Below are positions 35,801 to 44,395 of a stretch of DNA of 64,000 nucleotides, in pieces. Every line of letters starts with the position of its first letter. Position 1 is the first letter of the stretch. A program made the position numbers and the translations under genes. Origin of the DNA: Paenibacillus humicus NBRC 102415. GTDB taxonomy: Bacteria > Bacillota > Bacilli > Paenibacillales > Paenibacillaceae. The DNA lies in NCBI RefSeq assembly GCF_004000905.1, contig NZ_BIMD01000031.1, positions 1 through 64,000 on the forward strand, in the 5' to 3' direction. Under the pieces are notes generated by a model that searched no databases, was not told the origin of the DNA, and saw nothing but the letters and a program-made list of their open reading frames with translations.

Positions 35801-36339
35801 CTGTGAACGACCTTGCCTCCCGAATGGTGGTCAACGGCGTCGACGCCGCGCATTACAAGCCTGATGCGCCTGTCACCCGCGCCGAAATCGCCGCTATCAT
35901 CGTGCGGGCGCTCGGCCTTGCTCCGAGCTCCGCAGCCTCCGCGTTCACCGATGTCGGCTCCGGCGACTGGTACGCAGGCGCGCTAGCGGCTGCACAGGAG
36001 TACAGCCTTGTCAAAGGCGAAGGGAATGGCACCTTCGGCCCGAGCCGCAACGTAACCCGCGAGGAAGCTCTGACCATGCTGGCCAGAGCGATGACGCTGG
36101 CCGGTCTTGACGTCAAGAGCGGAAATGATATCGGCGATGTCCTGACACCATTTGCTGACGGCGGCAAGGTCAGCTCATGGGCACAGGAATCCGTCGCTGC
36201 CGCTCTGAAGCTCGGACTGGCGCAGGGCTCCGGCAAGGGGCTGGAGCCGAAGCGGCCGATCACCAGAGCGGAGACGGCAGCCCTCGTGCAGCGGCTGCTC
36301 GTCAAAGCCCAATTGATCGACACGATTCAATCACGATAA
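32815..36339 (+). CDS. SLH-anchored NHL-repeat/FN3 cell-wall protein
   Basis: 1174 aa, secreted: signal peptide ends TAFA about residue 24. NHL beta-propeller repeats at 30-300 (APRGIATDSSGKLYVADLSN and repeats). A cadherin-like/Big domain at about 307-412, a chitobiase-C-terminal-like domain (TIYYTLDGTAPT) at 415-495, FN3 at 498-590 and a cadherin-like beta-sandwich at 592-693. A Pro/Thr-rich linker (TPTPTPTPSPD) is followed by a domain I do not know (754-980). Three SLH repeats (985-1165; FADVAGHWSESAV, FTDVGSGDWYA, FADGGKVSSWA) bind it to the pyruvylated wall polymer. GGTGGGAG precedes the ATG. Part of it has a degenerate copy at 15741. Confidence 0.92.
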   Translation: MKKWGSLLLILSILFTSVPTAFAAVRTDWDLRAPRGIATDSSGKLYVADLSNHRIQIYNRDESLYMTLGVKGVLGSDNDHFNTPKAVAVDQTTGDIYVLDYSNARIQVFGSQGAYIRSIALPSGNPVPEAIALDGRGHIFVTDQNYLVYRFNTNGTGYKLIANSPQLADRPMGIAADSKGNLYITQYWTSTVVVYAYNSAADTYAPQKTIGEKNVSGTDNAHFNKPWGVSIDRNDRMYVSDGGNKRVQVYNSNGSYAMTLADANLVEPSQATSDSDGNVYVVDGNKSQLLLFNAQGNFVKILGQNTAPTFEGSQAALTVAQNASPADIKTLLRVNDSDTGQTLTWALTAAPAHGTVSFGQTTAASGGSGLAPTGAMTYQPAENYFGSDRFTVTVSDGAGGTAARTITVTVKQQASTPTADLASGTVVPDNSYVVLSTATAGATIYYTLDGTAPTTGSPAGTRVGISGAPGDIVTVKAMAAGPNLVSSDTATFTYIIETPAPTDLTASAGDGQAVLAWNAARGAVAYSVYQRTEAGSYGPAPVATVEGTSYTAAGLNNGTTYSFKIKAVLPNGGGGYSNEATATPMSGNTDLTGLSLSAGELSPAFSTGTRHYTVSVGSGVDSLTIAPSVADTVYGTVTVSVYDGAGLLVDGPHVLHGGLESPALPLAEGDNRIDLLVSAQDGSTMTYTLTVSRAAPATPTPAPSEEPTEPPTEKPTESSTPTPTPTPTPSPDSDGDQSGKASARPSPTPAASPGLSVTVNGQPKDQLVTVSTESVNGQTMLNATMDSAKLLAQLAASGSEPRIVIPAAGEKVDGISVVLAGDLVKAMGGRNAVLEVQSPSGSYTLPAARLDMDRLSAQLGAADRLSEITVRINVVKGDAAMAARAEKAGVNNGFSVVAAPVEFMATASYNGKSIDVDRFGSYVKREIPLPAEADPARITTAIVLDKDGTARHVPTFIQKRDGSYYAIVNSLTNSAYALIYHPVAFADVAGHWSESAVNDLASRMVVNGVDAAHYKPDAPVTRAEIAAIIVRALGLAPSSAASAFTDVGSGDWYAGALAAAQEYSLVKGEGNGTFGPSRNVTREEALTMLARAMTLAGLDVKSGNDIGDVLTPFADGGKVSSWAQESVAAALKLGLAQGSGKGLEPKRPITRAETAALVQRLLVKAQLIDTIQSR

Positions 36340-36342
36340 GGC

Positions 36343-36384
36343 AATGAAAGGCCCCGGGCGGTTGCCCGGGGCCTTTCATTGGTT
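36343..36384. terminator. strong bidirectional terminator
   Basis: Perfect 17-bp stem AATGAAAGGCCCCGGGC/GCCCGGGGCCTTTCATT with loop GGTT, between the SLH gene and the convergent gene at 36404. T follows on the plus side (GGTTTTA). Confidence 0.85.
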
Positions 36385-36403
36385 TTATTCCAGATGGAGC
36401 GGC

Positions 36404-37501
36404 CTATTTGAAGGCCGAATAAGGAATGACAAACTCCGGCATGCCTTCCGCATAGGAGGTGTACTCGTACTGGGTGAAGTAAATGACGATTCCGTTGCGG
36501 TTGAGGAAATAGTCCCGGTCCGCCTCGATGGTCTGGAACGGTACCATCAAGTCCATGTGCCGATTTTTAATCTGGTCCTTGATTTCCTTGTTGATCGCCG
36601 ACACATAGTTTTCCTTGCCGCCGGCAGCCTCTTTCAAGGAAAGCACGTCGCCCGTCGCGAGATCGAAGGTGTAAGGCTGGCGGACCGTCATGCCATGCGC
36701 TCCCCCGGTATAGACGTAGTAGTCCACGTAGAGGCTCAATTTTCCCTTTTCGTTATAGGAGACCGTGTATTGGCCATCCAGGCTCGGCGTGCGGACATCG
36801 GCTTTCGGGTTGCCGGCCAGAATCTTCATGTTCTCTTTGGCTTGAGGGTCCATCTCCTTGGAGCCTTCCGCCACGTTCCGGTCCGCTTCTTTCTTCAAGA
36901 AGGCATTGATCTTGTTTTGCACGGCCGTGTCGCTATAACCCGACAAGACGGGATAGTACACATGGATCGACTTGCCGCCTTCCTCCGAGGCGATAGCTTC
37001 CGTGCCGATCTTCAGCTTGTTTTCCTGAACGGCATGAATGCCGATCATTTTGCTGGCTTGCTCATAGGAGACGGCATAGCCCATCTGCTCCAGCAGGACT
37101 CGGAGCGGCAGATACGTCGTATTATTCTGCACGATCGCTTCCGATCCGTTGTAAATAGGCTGCCCGTTGAGCTTGAAGCTGCTGTCCTTCAAGCCGATCT
37201 GCAGGACACGGTCTCTTCCCGTTATTTTCACCGTATCGGCTGCCTTCTCGTACGTCGTGCTCAGGCCGAGGCTGGCGTTCAGGCTGCGCAGCGCGATGTA
37301 CGTCGTATTGTCTTTATGGATCGTAGCGATGCTCGTTCGTTTTCCTTCGATGCTGAATGGCGTCGCAGTGGTCTTGAGAATTGGGCTGGCTTTTGCCGCG
37401 GCTGCTTGCCCGGCAGGCAAGGACAGCGCCATCGGCGCCGTCAGAAGAGCGGCTGTCAGCGTGGCCGCGAGCAGATTTCTTTTCCGGTTTTTTTTATTCA
37501 T
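36404..37501 (-). CDS. secreted copper-amine-oxidase-stalk / DUF3298 protein
   Basis: 365 aa from ATG 37501, which has AAAGGA at the right distance; the ATG at 37510 is too close to it. Signal peptide ends QAAAA near 39. Residues about 45-160 are the copper amine oxidase N-terminal-like stalk (TTYIALRSLNASLG, TTYLPLRVLLEQMGY), common in Paenibacillus wall proteins and without oxidase activity. Residues 180-360 resemble DUF4163/DUF3298 (YPVLSGYSD...YVYTGGAHGMT), as in the extracellular part of RsiV. Likely a wall-associated stress or lysozyme-binding protein; function is not established. Confidence 0.85.
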   Translation of the reverse strand: MNKKNRKRNLLAATLTAALLTAPMALSLPAGQAAAAKASPILKTTATPFSIEGKRTSIATIHKDNTTYIALRSLNASLGLSTTYEKAADTVKITGRDRVLQIGLKDSSFKLNGQPIYNGSEAIVQNNTTYLPLRVLLEQMGYAVSYEQASKMIGIHAVQENKLKIGTEAIASEEGGKSIHVYYPVLSGYSDTAVQNKINAFLKKEADRNVAEGSKEMDPQAKENMKILAGNPKADVRTPSLDGQYTVSYNEKGKLSLYVDYYVYTGGAHGMTVRQPYTFDLATGDVLSLKEAAGGKENYVSAINKEIKDQIKNRHMDLMVPFQTIEADRDYFLNRNGIVIYFTQYEYTSYAEGMPEFVIPYSAFK

Positions 37502-37637
37502 GTCCAACATTCCTTTCTCATGCTAGTCAACTGCCTATCGGGTTGATTACCCTCCATTAACGAAGGCTATTCGGCAAATGTTGCAAGTCCTAAAAAACCA
37601 GCCCCGGCATAAATATGCTGATGAGGAGTGTGAGGGT

Positions 37638-37985
37638 ATGGACAAGATGGCGCAGCGTTTTTACCAGTTGAAGCAGAAGCAGAAAGAGATCGAGCAGGAG
37701 CTGTCCGAGCTCCGCAGCGGAATCATCCAGCATTGTCTGGAGCTGGCGGCGCCCGAGCTTGAAGCGGGAAGCTATAGGATCAAGCTGGTTTCACAGGAGC
37801 GCAAGGAATACGACGATAAGAAGCTGTACGAGGCATTGCCCGACCCCGAGCTGTGGCGGCTGCTTTCCAAGGCCGATTCGGCCAAGATCGCGAGCCTGGT
37901 CAAGCTGAACGTTCTAACGGAAGAGAGCCTGAAGGACACGTATTCGGTTAAAAAAGTGACGCTGCTGCAAGTGGACAGGAAATAG
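37638..37985 (+). CDS. hypothetical coiled-coil protein (115 aa)
   Basis: From ATG 37638 with GAGGAG upstream; an earlier start at 37578 has no ribosome site. The first 45 residues form a charged coiled coil (FYQLKQKQKEIEQELSELRS). The rest is a small alpha/beta segment with YRIKLVSQERKEYDDKKLYE, reminiscent of phage Gp157-like or single-strand DNA accessory proteins, though this is weak. It is monocistronic. Confidence 0.6.
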   Translation: MDKMAQRFYQLKQKQKEIEQELSELRSGIIQHCLELAAPELEAGSYRIKLVSQERKEYDDKKLYEALPDPELWRLLSKADSAKIASLVKLNVLTEESLKDTYSVKKVTLLQVDRK

Positions 37986-38116
37986 GGAGAAGTCGATTTC
38001 TCCCGGCGGAGATTTGGAAGGACGGATGCATTGCAGGCAGCCTGATGATCCGAAGCAGTAGGGAACCGCAGCAAACGGCAGCCTTTCCTGGTTCCCGGAA
38101 AGGCCCAACAAAAGAA

Positions 38117-38150
38117 AAAGACAGGGGGAGCACATTCCCGCCTGTCTTTC
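38117..38150. terminator. bidirectional terminator
   Basis: Stem AAAGACAGGGGGA/TCCCGCCTGTCTTT with loop GCACAT, one unpaired base. It lies between the coiled-coil gene and the convergent lipase gene. Confidence 0.7.
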
Positions 38151-38163
38151 CTATTGTCTTGGG

Positions 38164-39798
38164 TTATTTGACGATGCCTTGGTCATCCGCAACCGCAAAG
38201 TTGTAGTTCACCGAGCGGACGATCCTCTCGCCTTTGTCGGTCACGCCCTCCACGTCGAAGGAAATGTTGTAGATGCCGGGCTCGGCTGGCGCTGTCAGAG
38301 GCATGTTCAGGCTGCCGTCGACGGCCAGGTCCGGAAGCTGGCGGGTAGAGGAGAAGGATGCCGGGCGGCCGGGGACCGATTTGGTCAGCTTGGGACGTTT
38401 GACGCTGCCTTTGATCGGCTTGCCGAAGTCGACGGAGAGCTGGACCGCTTCGCCTTTGCGGACCACTTTTCGGCTCGCCTTCAGCTTCGCGGGGGCCGAG
38501 CCCTCGATCTGCGCCATCGCGAAGAAGGCGTCGTTTTTGCCGTCCAGCTTCAGGCTCCATTCCCCCGCCTCGGGCCGCATGACCTGGAATGTCCGGCGGA
38601 CCGCCTTGCCGAAGATGCCGTCGGGATCGCTGTCCGCCGGAGCGGCCACGGAAGGATAGACTTGCCCCGACGGGGAAACGAGAGTCAGCGATGTGTCCTC
38701 CCGGCTCGTCATGACTTCCAGAGCGACGCTGCCGATTCCGCTCTCGAGCGGGAATGAGACGGCCGATGAGCCGTCCACGGGGCCGCCGCGCAGGATCAGG
38801 TCGGCATCCTGCCCTTCTGCGTTCGCCGCCAGAGACGGCGAACCGAGTGTTGCTTGCAGCTGCCCGGAAGCAGCTGCTTCCGGCGCTGCTTGCGGCTGTC
38901 CGCTCGGCATTGCGGCTCCGGATGGGGCAAGAGCGGCCGTGGCCAGCTTCAGCTTCGGCTGCACGAGGCTCCACGTCTGGGAGGCTCGCGCCATGGCGCT
39001 GTGCGAGATGTTCTTGGTAAAGCTCTGAATGCCGTAGGGCAGACCCATGGCGGAATATACGGATACTGCGCCGTCATCCTCGCCCGGAAGAACGGCATGG
39101 GCGAACCAGTAGCTGGTGAAGATGCCGTCGTCTCCCTCGCCCCCGGACATATAGGTCTTGGTCGCGTTCACTTCCGGCTTGACGTCGGTCTGGGCGCGGA
39201 AGCCCGCCATATAGGACGTCTGCAGGGAATAGACGGCGTCATCCTGCTGTCCCATGATCGCGCCGAGCCAGGAAGTCCAATTGCTGTAGGCCATGTCCGC
39301 CAGCTCCGAGCCCCGGTTCGGTGTCGAGAGCTGATGGACCACGTTCACGTAAGGGGAAGCCCCGTAATAGACGAGCGCCGTCTGCGTGTCGATGCCGCCT
39401 TTGGAGTGGGCGATGATGTTGAGCTTGGGCACGTTGTAATAAGCAGCGACCTTGCGGATCAGGGAGGCGAGAATGGGGCCGTTCTTCCACATGTCTCCGC
39501 CCGGACCGTCGGCATCGGGAAGCTGCACGAACGCCGTCCGGTACCCGGCATTATAGGCGGCGTCATAGTAGCTGTCGGTCCCGATCCAGCGCTCGTACGT
39601 AGAATGAAGCCCCTGGACGAACAGCAGGACGGGCTTGTCGGACGAGGCTTGGGACGGCACCGCGCCGGTGTACCAGTTGCCGGATTGGCCGGCGGCGTTT
39701 TCTTTGTGCAGCAGCGGGGCCGGAGCGGCGTGGATCGCTTGGGGAAAAGCCAAGGCTGCCCCCATGACCAGCGCAAGCGCGGCTTTTTTTGTTCTCAA
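38164..39798 (-). CDS. secreted lipase/esterase (alpha/beta hydrolase)
   Basis: 544 aa from TTG 39798 (GGGAGAGAG upstream). Signal peptide ends IHAAPAP near 24. The hydrolase core has LLFVQGLHS (oxyanion region, 58-66) and nucleophile S132 in IIAHSKGG, where Ala replaces the first Gly of GxSxG, as in Bacillus LipA. Likely acid and base are in GEDDGAVSVYSA and NISHSAMA. Residues about 300-540 are beta-sandwich-like (VALEVMTSREDTSLTLVSPSG), probably a pro- or wall-binding domain. An extracellular lipase fits, but the substrate is not shown. Confidence 0.85.
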   Translation of the reverse strand: MRTKKAALALVMGAALAFPQAIHAAPAPLLHKENAAGQSGNWYTGAVPSQASSDKPVLLFVQGLHSTYERWIGTDSYYDAAYNAGYRTAFVQLPDADGPGGDMWKNGPILASLIRKVAAYYNVPKLNIIAHSKGGIDTQTALVYYGASPYVNVVHQLSTPNRGSELADMAYSNWTSWLGAIMGQQDDAVYSLQTSYMAGFRAQTDVKPEVNATKTYMSGGEGDDGIFTSYWFAHAVLPGEDDGAVSVYSAMGLPYGIQSFTKNISHSAMARASQTWSLVQPKLKLATAALAPSGAAMPSGQPQAAPEAAASGQLQATLGSPSLAANAEGQDADLILRGGPVDGSSAVSFPLESGIGSVALEVMTSREDTSLTLVSPSGQVYPSVAAPADSDPDGIFGKAVRRTFQVMRPEAGEWSLKLDGKNDAFFAMAQIEGSAPAKLKASRKVVRKGEAVQLSVDFGKPIKGSVKRPKLTKSVPGRPASFSSTRQLPDLAVDGSLNMPLTAPAEPGIYNISFDVEGVTDKGERIVRSVNYNFAVADDQGIVK

Positions 39799-39928
39799 CG
39801 TAAATCTCTCTCCCTTCGGCTGATGGAATCGTTTTCCATATCCAAAGTAAATGAGAAAGATTTACGGAGTATTCGAACGAAATGAAGGTTCTACGAAGAC
39901 GGCCGGTCCACAGGCGGCTGGAGCCGCG

Positions 39929-40549
39929 TCAACGGAGCGGATCCTTCCGGAGGTGCCTCAGCACCATCTCTTCCATCTGATCCAGAATCCGCTGATATTC
40001 GCCTTCATCGCCGTCCACCATGAAGTTGACGGCGAGGCCGTCTCGGACGGACCAGAATATATACGACGCCGCGGATTCATCCAGATCGGGGCGGAATTCC
40101 CCGCTTGCCTTGCCTTCGGCCAGCAGCCGCCCGACAATGCCGAGTCCCTTGTCCCGGTAGTTGTTATGCATGCCGACCAGCTCGGGATTGCGGGAAATAT
40201 AGACCATGAATTCGAGGTGGAAGGTCAGCCATTTCCGCAGGTCGGCCAGCGACTGGTTCCGGAAGCGGGTGAACAAGCTCTGTATTTTAGCCGTGGCTCC
40301 GTTCAGCCGGTTGAACGGGCCGTGCACGATTTCGGCCATTTCATCCATGCGGCTGTGGGCCAGCTCGATGTACATTTCTTCCTTGCTGGAGAAATATCCG
40401 TACAGGGCGCCCTTGCTCATGCCCGAGCGGCGGACGATATCGTCCACGGATGTCGCCTGGAAGCCCTTTTCGACAAAACAGTCCAGGGCCGCTTCCAAAA
40501 TGGAAGTCCGTTTTTCTTTTCGGTACTGCTCGGTAACCTTTGGTGCCAT
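39929..40549 (-). CDS. TetR-family transcriptional regulator
   Basis: 206 aa. N-terminal HTH at 14-60 (RTSILEAALDCFVEKGFQATSVDDIVRRSGMSK read in two parts), YGYFSSKEEMY, then a ligand domain of the YfiR/TetR_C_6 style. AAAAGGAGA is the ribosome site. A palindromic site lies 190 nt upstream at 40738. Target candidates are itself and the divergent GNAT gene. It does not share a transcript with the lipase. Confidence 0.88.
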   Translation of the reverse strand: MAPKVTEQYRKEKRTSILEAALDCFVEKGFQATSVDDIVRRSGMSKGALYGYFSSKEEMYIELAHSRMDEMAEIVHGPFNRLNGATAKIQSLFTRFRNQSLADLRKWLTFHLEFMVYISRNPELVGMHNNYRDKGLGIVGRLLAEGKASGEFRPDLDESAASYIFWSVRDGLAVNFMVDGDEGEYQRILDQMEEMVLRHLRKDPLR

Positions 40550-40737
40550 CGTCGATCTCCTTTTGCCTTATGTTTGCTTCCCACGGGATAAGGTTCCTAA
40601 GCCATGGAACGATGAAGGATCCATCCGCTAGGGAAATCATAGCATAGATAGGCTCCAATGCAGGCTGGATGCGAGGAAGAAGTTGAATCGGGAAAGGTTG
40701 TTCTTGATGTCCAGATCCTTCCTCTTTTATAATAAAG

Positions 40738-40751
40738 ACTGACCAGTCGGT
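40738..40751. promoter_or_regulatory. candidate TetR operator
   Basis: ACTGACCAGTCGGT is a near-perfect inverted repeat (ACTGAC/GTCGGT, one mismatch) in the 252-base gap between the divergent tetR and GNAT genes. It is of the length and type bound by TetR-family proteins. No other gene is seen in this gap. Confidence 0.5.
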
Positions 40752-40801
40752 TTTAATTGTTATGGCTCTTATTCTACCACTCATTGCGGAGGGATCAAGC
40801 C

Positions 40802-41683
40802 TTGATTACATTCAAACGTTTGAGCGAATGCACGCTGGAGGAAGCCGTCCACGTATGGAACGAAGGTTTTGCCGGGTATTTTGTTCCGATTGTCCTGTCT
40901 GTCGAATCGTTTGTGAACCGGCTTGTGCTGGAAGAGCTTTCGCCGGCGCTTTCCTTCATCGCTTGCCGCGACAGCCGCGCTGTCGGCATCGTCCTGAACG
41001 GAATCCGCGAGGTGCAGGGCCGCAAGGTCGCCTGGAACGGGGGGACAGGAGTCGCTCAGAAGGAGAGGGGAACCGGAGTCGGCCAGGCGATGATCGACCA
41101 CGCGCTTGAGCTTTACCGGGAGCAGGGCGTGCACATCGCGACGCTGGAGGCGATCAGCGAGAATCAAAGGGCGATTTCCCTGTACAAAAGCAGGGGATAC
41201 GAGGTTGTCGACGACATGCTCTACCTGGCCTGCGACTCCAAGCTGCCCGATCTTGCGGCGGACGTGGACGGCTTGACGGCTGTGCCTGGCACCGCGCTGG
41301 ACTTGAAGCCTTATGAGAGGATGCTTCCGTGGCAGTTCCAGTGGCCGAACTATCGGCGCGACGGACAGTCTCTGCTTGTGCTTGAGCAGGGAAAGCCGGT
41401 CGCCTGCGCTCTATATCGGCGGAGCTTCGATCCGGCGGGCGCGGACATCGGCGTTACGATCAGCCAGCTGCGGGTGCTGGACGGCAGAGAGGATCGCGAA
41501 GCTCTGCTTCGTTTCCTGCTGGCCCGCATTGCCGAGCCCGGGCGGAGCTCGTACAAGCGGACTGTGCCTATGCTTCGTTCCGACGATGCTCTGCTCCGGC
41601 TGCTGACGGAGCTTGGGTTCAAGCCGTCCAATCTGGAGCAAGTGTTCATGATGCAGGAGCTGCAGAGGGAGCGGCTGGATTGA
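40802..41683 (+). CDS. GNAT N-acetyltransferase, two-lobed
   Basis: 293 aa from TTG 40802, which has GCGGAGGG 7 nt upstream. The first lobe carries the acetyl-CoA motif with VAQKERGTGVGQAMIDHAL (Q-x-x-x-G-x-G/A type, about 82-100) and NQRAISLYKSRGYE. The second lobe (150-293) is a degenerate GNAT repeat ending LLTELGFKPSNLEQVFMM. Acceptor substrate is unknown. The TTG start suggests modest expression. Confidence 0.82.
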   Translation: MITFKRLSECTLEEAVHVWNEGFAGYFVPIVLSVESFVNRLVLEELSPALSFIACRDSRAVGIVLNGIREVQGRKVAWNGGTGVAQKERGTGVGQAMIDHALELYREQGVHIATLEAISENQRAISLYKSRGYEVVDDMLYLACDSKLPDLAADVDGLTAVPGTALDLKPYERMLPWQFQWPNYRRDGQSLLVLEQGKPVACALYRRSFDPAGADIGVTISQLRVLDGREDREALLRFLLARIAEPGRSSYKRTVPMLRSDDALLRLLTELGFKPSNLEQVFMMQELQRERLD

Positions 41684-41784
41684 ACAGGGTCAGGAAGCAG
41701 TGAAATCAGCAGCCTCCGTTCGGCGTTATTCCGGATGGGGGCTGATTTTATTTGGCGCCAAAGAGGGGAGAATGAAGGTGAACC

Positions 41785-41809
41785 CTTTAAAAGGCTTCAA
41801 AGCGGGTAT
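41785..41809 (+). promoter_or_regulatory. sigma-B-like promoter
   Basis: CTTTAA at 41785-41790, a 13-nt spacer, and GGGTAT at 41804-41809; the sigma-B consensus is GTTTAA-N12-15-GGGTAT. It lies 36 nt before the next gene, whose Bacillus relatives (GsiB/Gsp39-type stress SDRs) are general-stress genes. Confidence 0.55.
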
Positions 41810-41844
41810 ATACACATAGACAAGAATCTGAAGGAGGATATGCC

Positions 41845-42741
41845 ATGAGCGATCAATACAAAATGCAGGATCCGACGTCCCAATACCAGAAGGCGGGTCC
41901 GGAGTTTCAACAGAAGCAGAATCCGCCGGGCCTGGAAAAGGAAATGACGCCGAAGCCGGATGCAGGGGAGAAGACGTATCGCGGCACCGGCCGCCTCACC
42001 GGCCGCAAAGCGGTCGTCACCGGCGCCGACAGCGGCATCGGCCGCGCGGTTGCCATCGCCTTCGCCCGGGAAGGGGCGGATGTCGTGCTCTCCTATTTGC
42101 CGGAGGAGGAGCCGGACGCCAAGGAAGTCGTGCAGCTGATCGAGGAGGCCGGCCGCAAGGCGGTCGCCATGCCCGGAGACGTGAAGGACGAGGCCTACTG
42201 CGAGTCGCTCATCGCTGCCGCGGTGGAGCAGCTTGGAGGCATCGACATCCTTGCCAACGTGGCGGGCATGCAGCAATTCGTGGAGGATATCGCGGATCTG
42301 ACGACGGAGCAGTTCGACGCCACGTTCAAGACGAACGTCTACTCGCTCTTCTGGCTGTGCAAGGCGGCGGTCAAGCATATGCCTCCGGGCAGCGCGATCA
42401 TCAACACGAGCTCCATTCAGGCTTACAAGCCCTCGCCTATCCTGCTCGACTACGCTACGACCAAGAGCGCGAACAACACGTTCACCAAGGCGCTTGCCCA
42501 GCAGGTCGCTCCCAAAGGCATCCGCGTGAACGCCGTTGCGCCGGGTCCGGTATGGACTCCGCTGCAGATCAGCGGCGGCCAGCCTCAGTCCAAGCTGGCG
42601 AAGTTCGGCGAGAATACGCCGCTCGGCCGTCCCGGTCAGCCGGCGGAGATGGCTCCGGCGTATGTGTTCCTGGCGAGCCCGGAATCAAGCTACGTCATCG
42701 GCGAGACGCTGAATGCCAATGGCGGAGAGCCGACTCCTTAA
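41845..42741 (+). CDS. general-stress-type short-chain dehydrogenase (YdaD/YhxC-like)
   Basis: 298 aa. A 45-residue Gln/Pro-rich N-terminal extension ([12 protein letters not shown]...) precedes the SDR core, as in Bacillus YdaD and YhdF/YhxC. Glycine motif GADSGIG about 60-66, NVAG near 137, catalytic Ser in NTSSIQAY and YATTK for YxxxK, then [17 protein letters not shown] is the ribosome site. The sigma-B-like promoter suggests induction by general stress. Substrate unknown. Confidence 0.9.
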   Translation: MSDQYKMQDPTSQYQKAGPEFQQKQNPPGLEKEMTPKPDAGEKTYRGTGRLTGRKAVVTGADSGIGRAVAIAFAREGADVVLSYLPEEEPDAKEVVQLIEEAGRKAVAMPGDVKDEAYCESLIAAAVEQLGGIDILANVAGMQQFVEDIADLTTEQFDATFKTNVYSLFWLCKAAVKHMPPGSAIINTSSIQAYKPSPILLDYATTKSANNTFTKALAQQVAPKGIRVNAVAPGPVWTPLQISGGQPQSKLAKFGENTPLGRPGQPAEMAPAYVFLASPESSYVIGETLNANGGEPTP

Positions 42742-42762
42742 GCCGTGCTGCAACCGAATTTC

Positions 42763-42800
42763 AACAAGCCGACTCCCTGGAGGAGCCGGCTTGTTTTTTT
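42763..42800 (+). terminator. terminator after the stress SDR
   Basis: AACAAGCCG pairs with CGGCTTGTT, with an inner CTCC/GGAG stem, then seven T. Confidence 0.8.
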
Positions 42801-42809
42801 GATAGCGGT

Positions 42810-43802
42810 CTATAGAAGAGCCTTCGCCAGGAGCCGGTATCCGTTCAGACGCGATTCGAAGCCGTGAGGGGTGCTGTTGATCATGACCTCGTCGAAGCCG
42901 TACAGCTCGCGTTCCCGGTATAACCGCTCGGCAATTTGCGGCCCCGTCCCGACGAAATGGATGCTGCGGTTCTCGGCGATCTGCATGCGGTCCATCTCGG
43001 TGAGCGGATAGTCGCGGGCTTCCTCCGGCGACATGATCGGCTGAAGCATGCCTTTGGTCAGGAACAGCCGCATCAGGTCGACCGGCTTGGCGAGAAACTC
43101 CGCTTCCTCCTCCGTCTCTGCGGCTGTGGCGGCGTAGGTGACGCTGACGACCGGCTCCGGCATGAAGGAGGTGGGCTCAAAGTTCAAGCGGTAGGCGTCG
43201 AGAATTTCCTTGGACAGCTGGCCGTTGAAAAACTGGGCGAACGAGTAGCCGACTCCCAGCCGGCCGGCTCGTACGGCGCTGTTGCCGCTGGAGCCGAGCA
43301 GCCAGGCTTCGGGCAGGGCGATGCCGGCAGGCGAGGCGACGACGTTCTTGTACAGCGGATCGGTCGGCACGCCGCCGGCGATGAGCTGAAGCGAGGCGGC
43401 GAGCTTGTCGTACAGGTCGCTCGGCAAGTAGGGCCGGCCTTCGGCCAGCGCCTGGGTCGCAAAGTGGTCTCCTCCGGGAGCGCGGCCGACGCCGAAGTCG
43501 ATCCGGCCCGGCGAAAGGGCGCTCAGCGTGTTGAACACCTCCGCGAGCTTGAGCGGGGAGTAATGCATCATCATGACGCCGCCGGTTCCGAGGCGCAGGC
43601 GTTTGGTTTTGGCGGCGAGATGGGCGATGATGACCTCGGGAGCCGCGCTCGCGAAATGGCGGGTATTGTGATGCTCCGCCATCCACATCCGGTGGTAGCC
43701 GAGCTCGTCGGCGAGAACGGCGATCTTCTCGGCATTCTGGAGGGCGTCCGGGGCCGCATGGCCTTTCGTGACCGGAGCCTGGTCCAGGAGGCTGATTTTC
43801 AT
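42810..43802 (-). CDS. LLM-class (luciferase-like) flavin-dependent monooxygenase
   Basis: 330 aa from ATG 43802 (family start MKISLLDQAPV; GAGAGG lies 12 nt upstream). The bacterial-luciferase TIM barrel is seen in YHRMWMAEHHNTRHFASAAP (38-57), the LGTGGVMMMHYSPL strand near 73, and PGRIDFGVGRAPGGD near 103. This is the YhbW/MsnO8 subgroup with an AEHHN motif. FMNH2 or F420 dependence is not distinguishable; FMN is usual in Firmicutes. An Rrf2 gene lies upstream on the same strand with a 43-base gap, so co-transcription is likely. Confidence 0.9.
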   Translation of the reverse strand: MKISLLDQAPVTKGHAAPDALQNAEKIAVLADELGYHRMWMAEHHNTRHFASAAPEVIIAHLAAKTKRLRLGTGGVMMMHYSPLKLAEVFNTLSALSPGRIDFGVGRAPGGDHFATQALAEGRPYLPSDLYDKLAASLQLIAGGVPTDPLYKNVVASPAGIALPEAWLLGSSGNSAVRAGRLGVGYSFAQFFNGQLSKEILDAYRLNFEPTSFMPEPVVSVTYAATAAETEEEAEFLAKPVDLMRLFLTKGMLQPIMSPEEARDYPLTEMDRMQIAENRSIHFVGTGPQIAERLYRERELYGFDEVMINSTPHGFESRLNGYRLLAKALL

Positions 43803-43845
43803 GGCTTTCAACATCCTCTCTTCAACCTTCTAATGGAACAGCCCG

Positions 43846-44319
43846 CTACAGCACGAGCTTTTGCTTCACCCAAGCGTCCAGGCCGTCTACTTCCGTCTCC
43901 GAGCACATATGCGCATACAGGGACGCGATCGTCTCGCGCTGCAGCACGGATTTCCAGGACTGCTCGGCCTCGAGCATGAGCTCCGACAGCAGACAGCCGG
44001 ATGTCGGCTCCGGCCGATCCAGCACGTCGTGCAGGATGCCGCAGGAGGAGTATAGAGACTGCTGCCCCTCGACGGCCAGGTAAATATCATAGACGGTAAT
44101 GTCCTGCGGCTGCCGCTTGAGCCTGAAGCCGCCCTTCACTCCCGCCGTCGAGGCGATGAGATCGGCGCTGACGAGCCTGCGCAGCAGCTTCTGGAAATAG
44201 GTCGGGGAAGCCCCGATGCGGGCGCTGATCGCTTCGCCGGGCAGGACGGCTTTGTCCGGCAGCATGCCGAGCAGCAGCACGGCATAGACCGCCTGCTCCA
44301 CGCCGGTTTTCATTTGCAT
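43846..44319 (-). CDS. Rrf2-family regulator
   Basis: 157 aa from ATG 44319, 10 nt after AAAGGAGG. HTH region YAVLLLGMLPDKAVLPGEAI and SPTYFQKLLRRLVSADLIAS, wing GVKGGFRL, then two Cys (SSCGILHDV and SGCLLSE), which are spaced for a redox or ligand function although not the classical three-Cys [Fe-S] set. It probably controls itself and the downstream monooxygenase. Confidence 0.85.
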   Translation of the reverse strand: MQMKTGVEQAVYAVLLLGMLPDKAVLPGEAISARIGASPTYFQKLLRRLVSADLIASTAGVKGGFRLKRQPQDITVYDIYLAVEGQQSLYSSCGILHDVLDRPEPTSGCLLSELMLEAEQSWKSVLQRETIASLYAHMCSETEVDGLDAWVKQKLVL

Positions 44320-44365
44320 CTCGATGAGTCCTCCTTTCTCGATCTCCTGCATGAGGAGAGAGGTC

Positions 44366-44395
44366 AGTTCTTGCGAATGCAGCTCGTTAAGAACT
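44366..44395. promoter_or_regulatory. inverted repeat upstream of the Rrf2 gene
   Basis: AGTTCTT (44366-44372) and AAGAACT (44389-44395), perfect 7-bp arms 16 nt apart, in the leader/promoter region of the minus-strand Rrf2 gene. A candidate operator; no firm -35/-10 was assigned. Confidence 0.4.
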
